From contig JANQKX010000700.1 in NCBI GenBank assembly GCA_028280915.1, positions 1-7,074 of the forward strand: DNA of 7,074 nucleotides, given 5' to 3'. Shown here one piece after another: positions 6,593 through 7,074 of this stretch. Each line of letters starts with the position of its first letter. The stretch's first letter is position 1. A program made the position numbers and the translations under genes. This DNA is from Kiloniellaceae bacterium (GTDB taxonomy: Bacteria > Pseudomonadota > Alphaproteobacteria > Kiloniellales > Kiloniellaceae). The notes under the pieces are model-generated. The model did not search any database. It worked only from the letters and a program-made list of their open reading frames with translations, and was not told the DNA's origin.

Positions 6593-6794
6593 TTTCTCCA
6601 GGGTCCATTCTCGTCACATGGTTTGTCCATACCGGAGAGATAGGTAACATTTTGTACCTAAGACATGGGTGACAATCTTGTGCCGAACGGATTGTCGATG
6701 GTTTGCGGTGTTCTTTGCTCCAGACCGAGCCATCGGTTGAACCATGGCACTCTTCCAAAGCAACAGAGGCGTGGGTTTGACTTGATGTTGCCGC
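6593..6794. other. Lower-GC gene-free stretch after the tRNA, possible mobile-element remnant
   Basis: This 202-bp gap carries no open frame I would defend. By hand count 6601-6660 is 45% GC and 6661-6720 is 50%, against about 60-68% in the neighbouring genes. Two imperfect repeat units lie at 6643-6658 and 6668-6684. The abrupt change in composition straight after a tRNA 3' end is typical of inserted and decayed mobile DNA, but there is no recognisable transposase or integrase and no clear copy of the tRNA end. No terminator hairpin is visible for either the tRNA or the convergent PII-like gene. Confidence 0.4.
6643..6684. repeat. Two imperfect tandem units GGTnACA...TTGTnCC
   Basis: GGTAACATTTTGTACC (6643-6658) and GGTGACAATCTTGTGCC (6668-6684) share the frame GGT-n-ACA, then TTGT-n-CC, at a 25-bp start-to-start distance. 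The first unit is bounded by an inverted pair AGGTA/TACCT (6642-6646 and 6655-6659). Repeated ends of this kind occur as transposase binding sites in insertion-sequence termini, but a chance origin or another binding site is possible. Confidence 0.45.
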
Positions 6795-7074
6795 TTAGAA
6801 CCGTTCGGCGCGTAGCACTTCGCAATCGCTCACGGTAATGACGCCGATGTGCCGTTCGACCACCGCAAACAGGCTTTTGAGCAGGCCTTCCAGCCTCTCG
6901 GGCCGGATGATGCAGATCACCTGTATCATGCCGCCTGCGCTGCCGACCTGACCCTCCCGGCTCCAGGACCCGGACCGTCCCGAGCCGCCGAGCACCGGCA
7001 GGATCGTATAGCCGGTTACATCGGCGTTTTCCAGCTCCTGGCGCAAGCGCCGCTCCATGGGCGCTTCGATGATG
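6795..7074 (-). CDS. PII-like signalling protein (GlnB fold), N-terminus beyond window
   Basis: Reading the minus strand from the right edge gives IIEAPMERRLRQELENADVTGYTILPVLGG and on to a TAA at 6795-6797. The pattern is strand (IIEAP), helix (MERRLRQELENA), GYTILPVLGGSGRSG, then a strand MIQVICII, a helix RPERLEGLLKSLFAVV, and a final strand IGVITVSDCEVLRAERF. This is the ferredoxin-like fold of PII proteins. It lacks the classical GlnB/GlnK T-loop with its modifiable tyrosine; the loop here is the short glycine- and serine-rich stretch GGSGRSGSWSREGQVGSAGG. It therefore fits the PII-like group, not classical nitrogen regulators. Such proteins usually sense nucleotides and sit beside transporters, including bicarbonate-uptake systems, but the partner gene would lie beyond the edge. 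The in-frame ATG at 7058 cuts the first strand and is probably internal; a few residues are missing. Convergent with the tRNA. Confidence 0.8.
   Translation of the reverse strand, partial: IIEAPMERRLRQELENADVTGYTILPVLGGSGRSGSWSREGQVGSAGGMIQVICIIRPERLEGLLKSLFAVVERHIGVITVSDCEVLRAERF

Noticed and set aside
6453..6758. Minus-strand open frame of 101 codons containing MARPAGFEPATPGLG
   Set aside because: This phrase is the antisense translation of the tRNA-Arg gene, a well-known false protein in many annotations. The frame covers the whole tRNA and has no other support.
6665..6838. Plus-strand frame starting MGDNLVPNGL
   Set aside because: It runs out of the low-GC gap into the convergent PII-like gene, has no ribosome binding site and resembles no family I know.
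7056..7058. ATG at 7058 as the true start of the PII-like protein
   Set aside because: The codons upstream to the window edge stay open and encode IIEAP, which fits the first beta strand of the fold, so the start lies outside the window.

Overview
The window is GC-rich bacterial DNA; single lines of the transporter genes reach about 68% GC by hand count. Its Dpp/Opp-type transporter, non-lipoprotein periplasmic binding protein and CCA-encoded tRNA suggest a Gram-negative proteobacterium. Alphaproteobacteria are most likely, but no marker fixes the genus.

Minus strand, right to left (5441 to 1): a complete peptide/nickel-type ABC importer operon. The order is periplasmic solute-binding protein (family 5), a 92-bp gap with a strong rho-independent terminator, DppB-like permease, DppC-like permease (4-bp overlap), a single-chain double ATPase equivalent to DppD+DppF, and the N-terminal 92 residues of an amidase-signature hydrolase cut by the window edge. 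The gaps between the last genes are 0 to 4 bp, and each start has a good Shine-Dalgarno sequence. The amidase suggests that the imported compound carries an amide bond that is cleaved in the cytoplasm.

Plus strand (5588 to 6406): a Cro/C1-type HTH regulator, divergent from the operon, with a C-terminal domain of about 190 residues that I do not recognise. The 146-bp divergent spacer holds an extended -10 element and three copies of GCATAA (one inverted, two direct at a 10-bp period). This is a plausible operator for control of the operon and of the regulator itself.

Right side: a complete tRNA-Arg(CCT) at 6516-6592. It is followed by about 200 bp of clearly lower-GC, gene-free sequence with two imperfect repeat units that may be a mobile-element remnant. 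On the minus strand is a PII-like signalling protein (GlnB fold) whose first residues lie beyond the right edge.

The transport, hydrolysis and regulator genes form one functional unit. The tRNA and the PII-like gene look unrelated to it. I see no CRISPR array, rRNA, riboswitch or complete insertion sequence.
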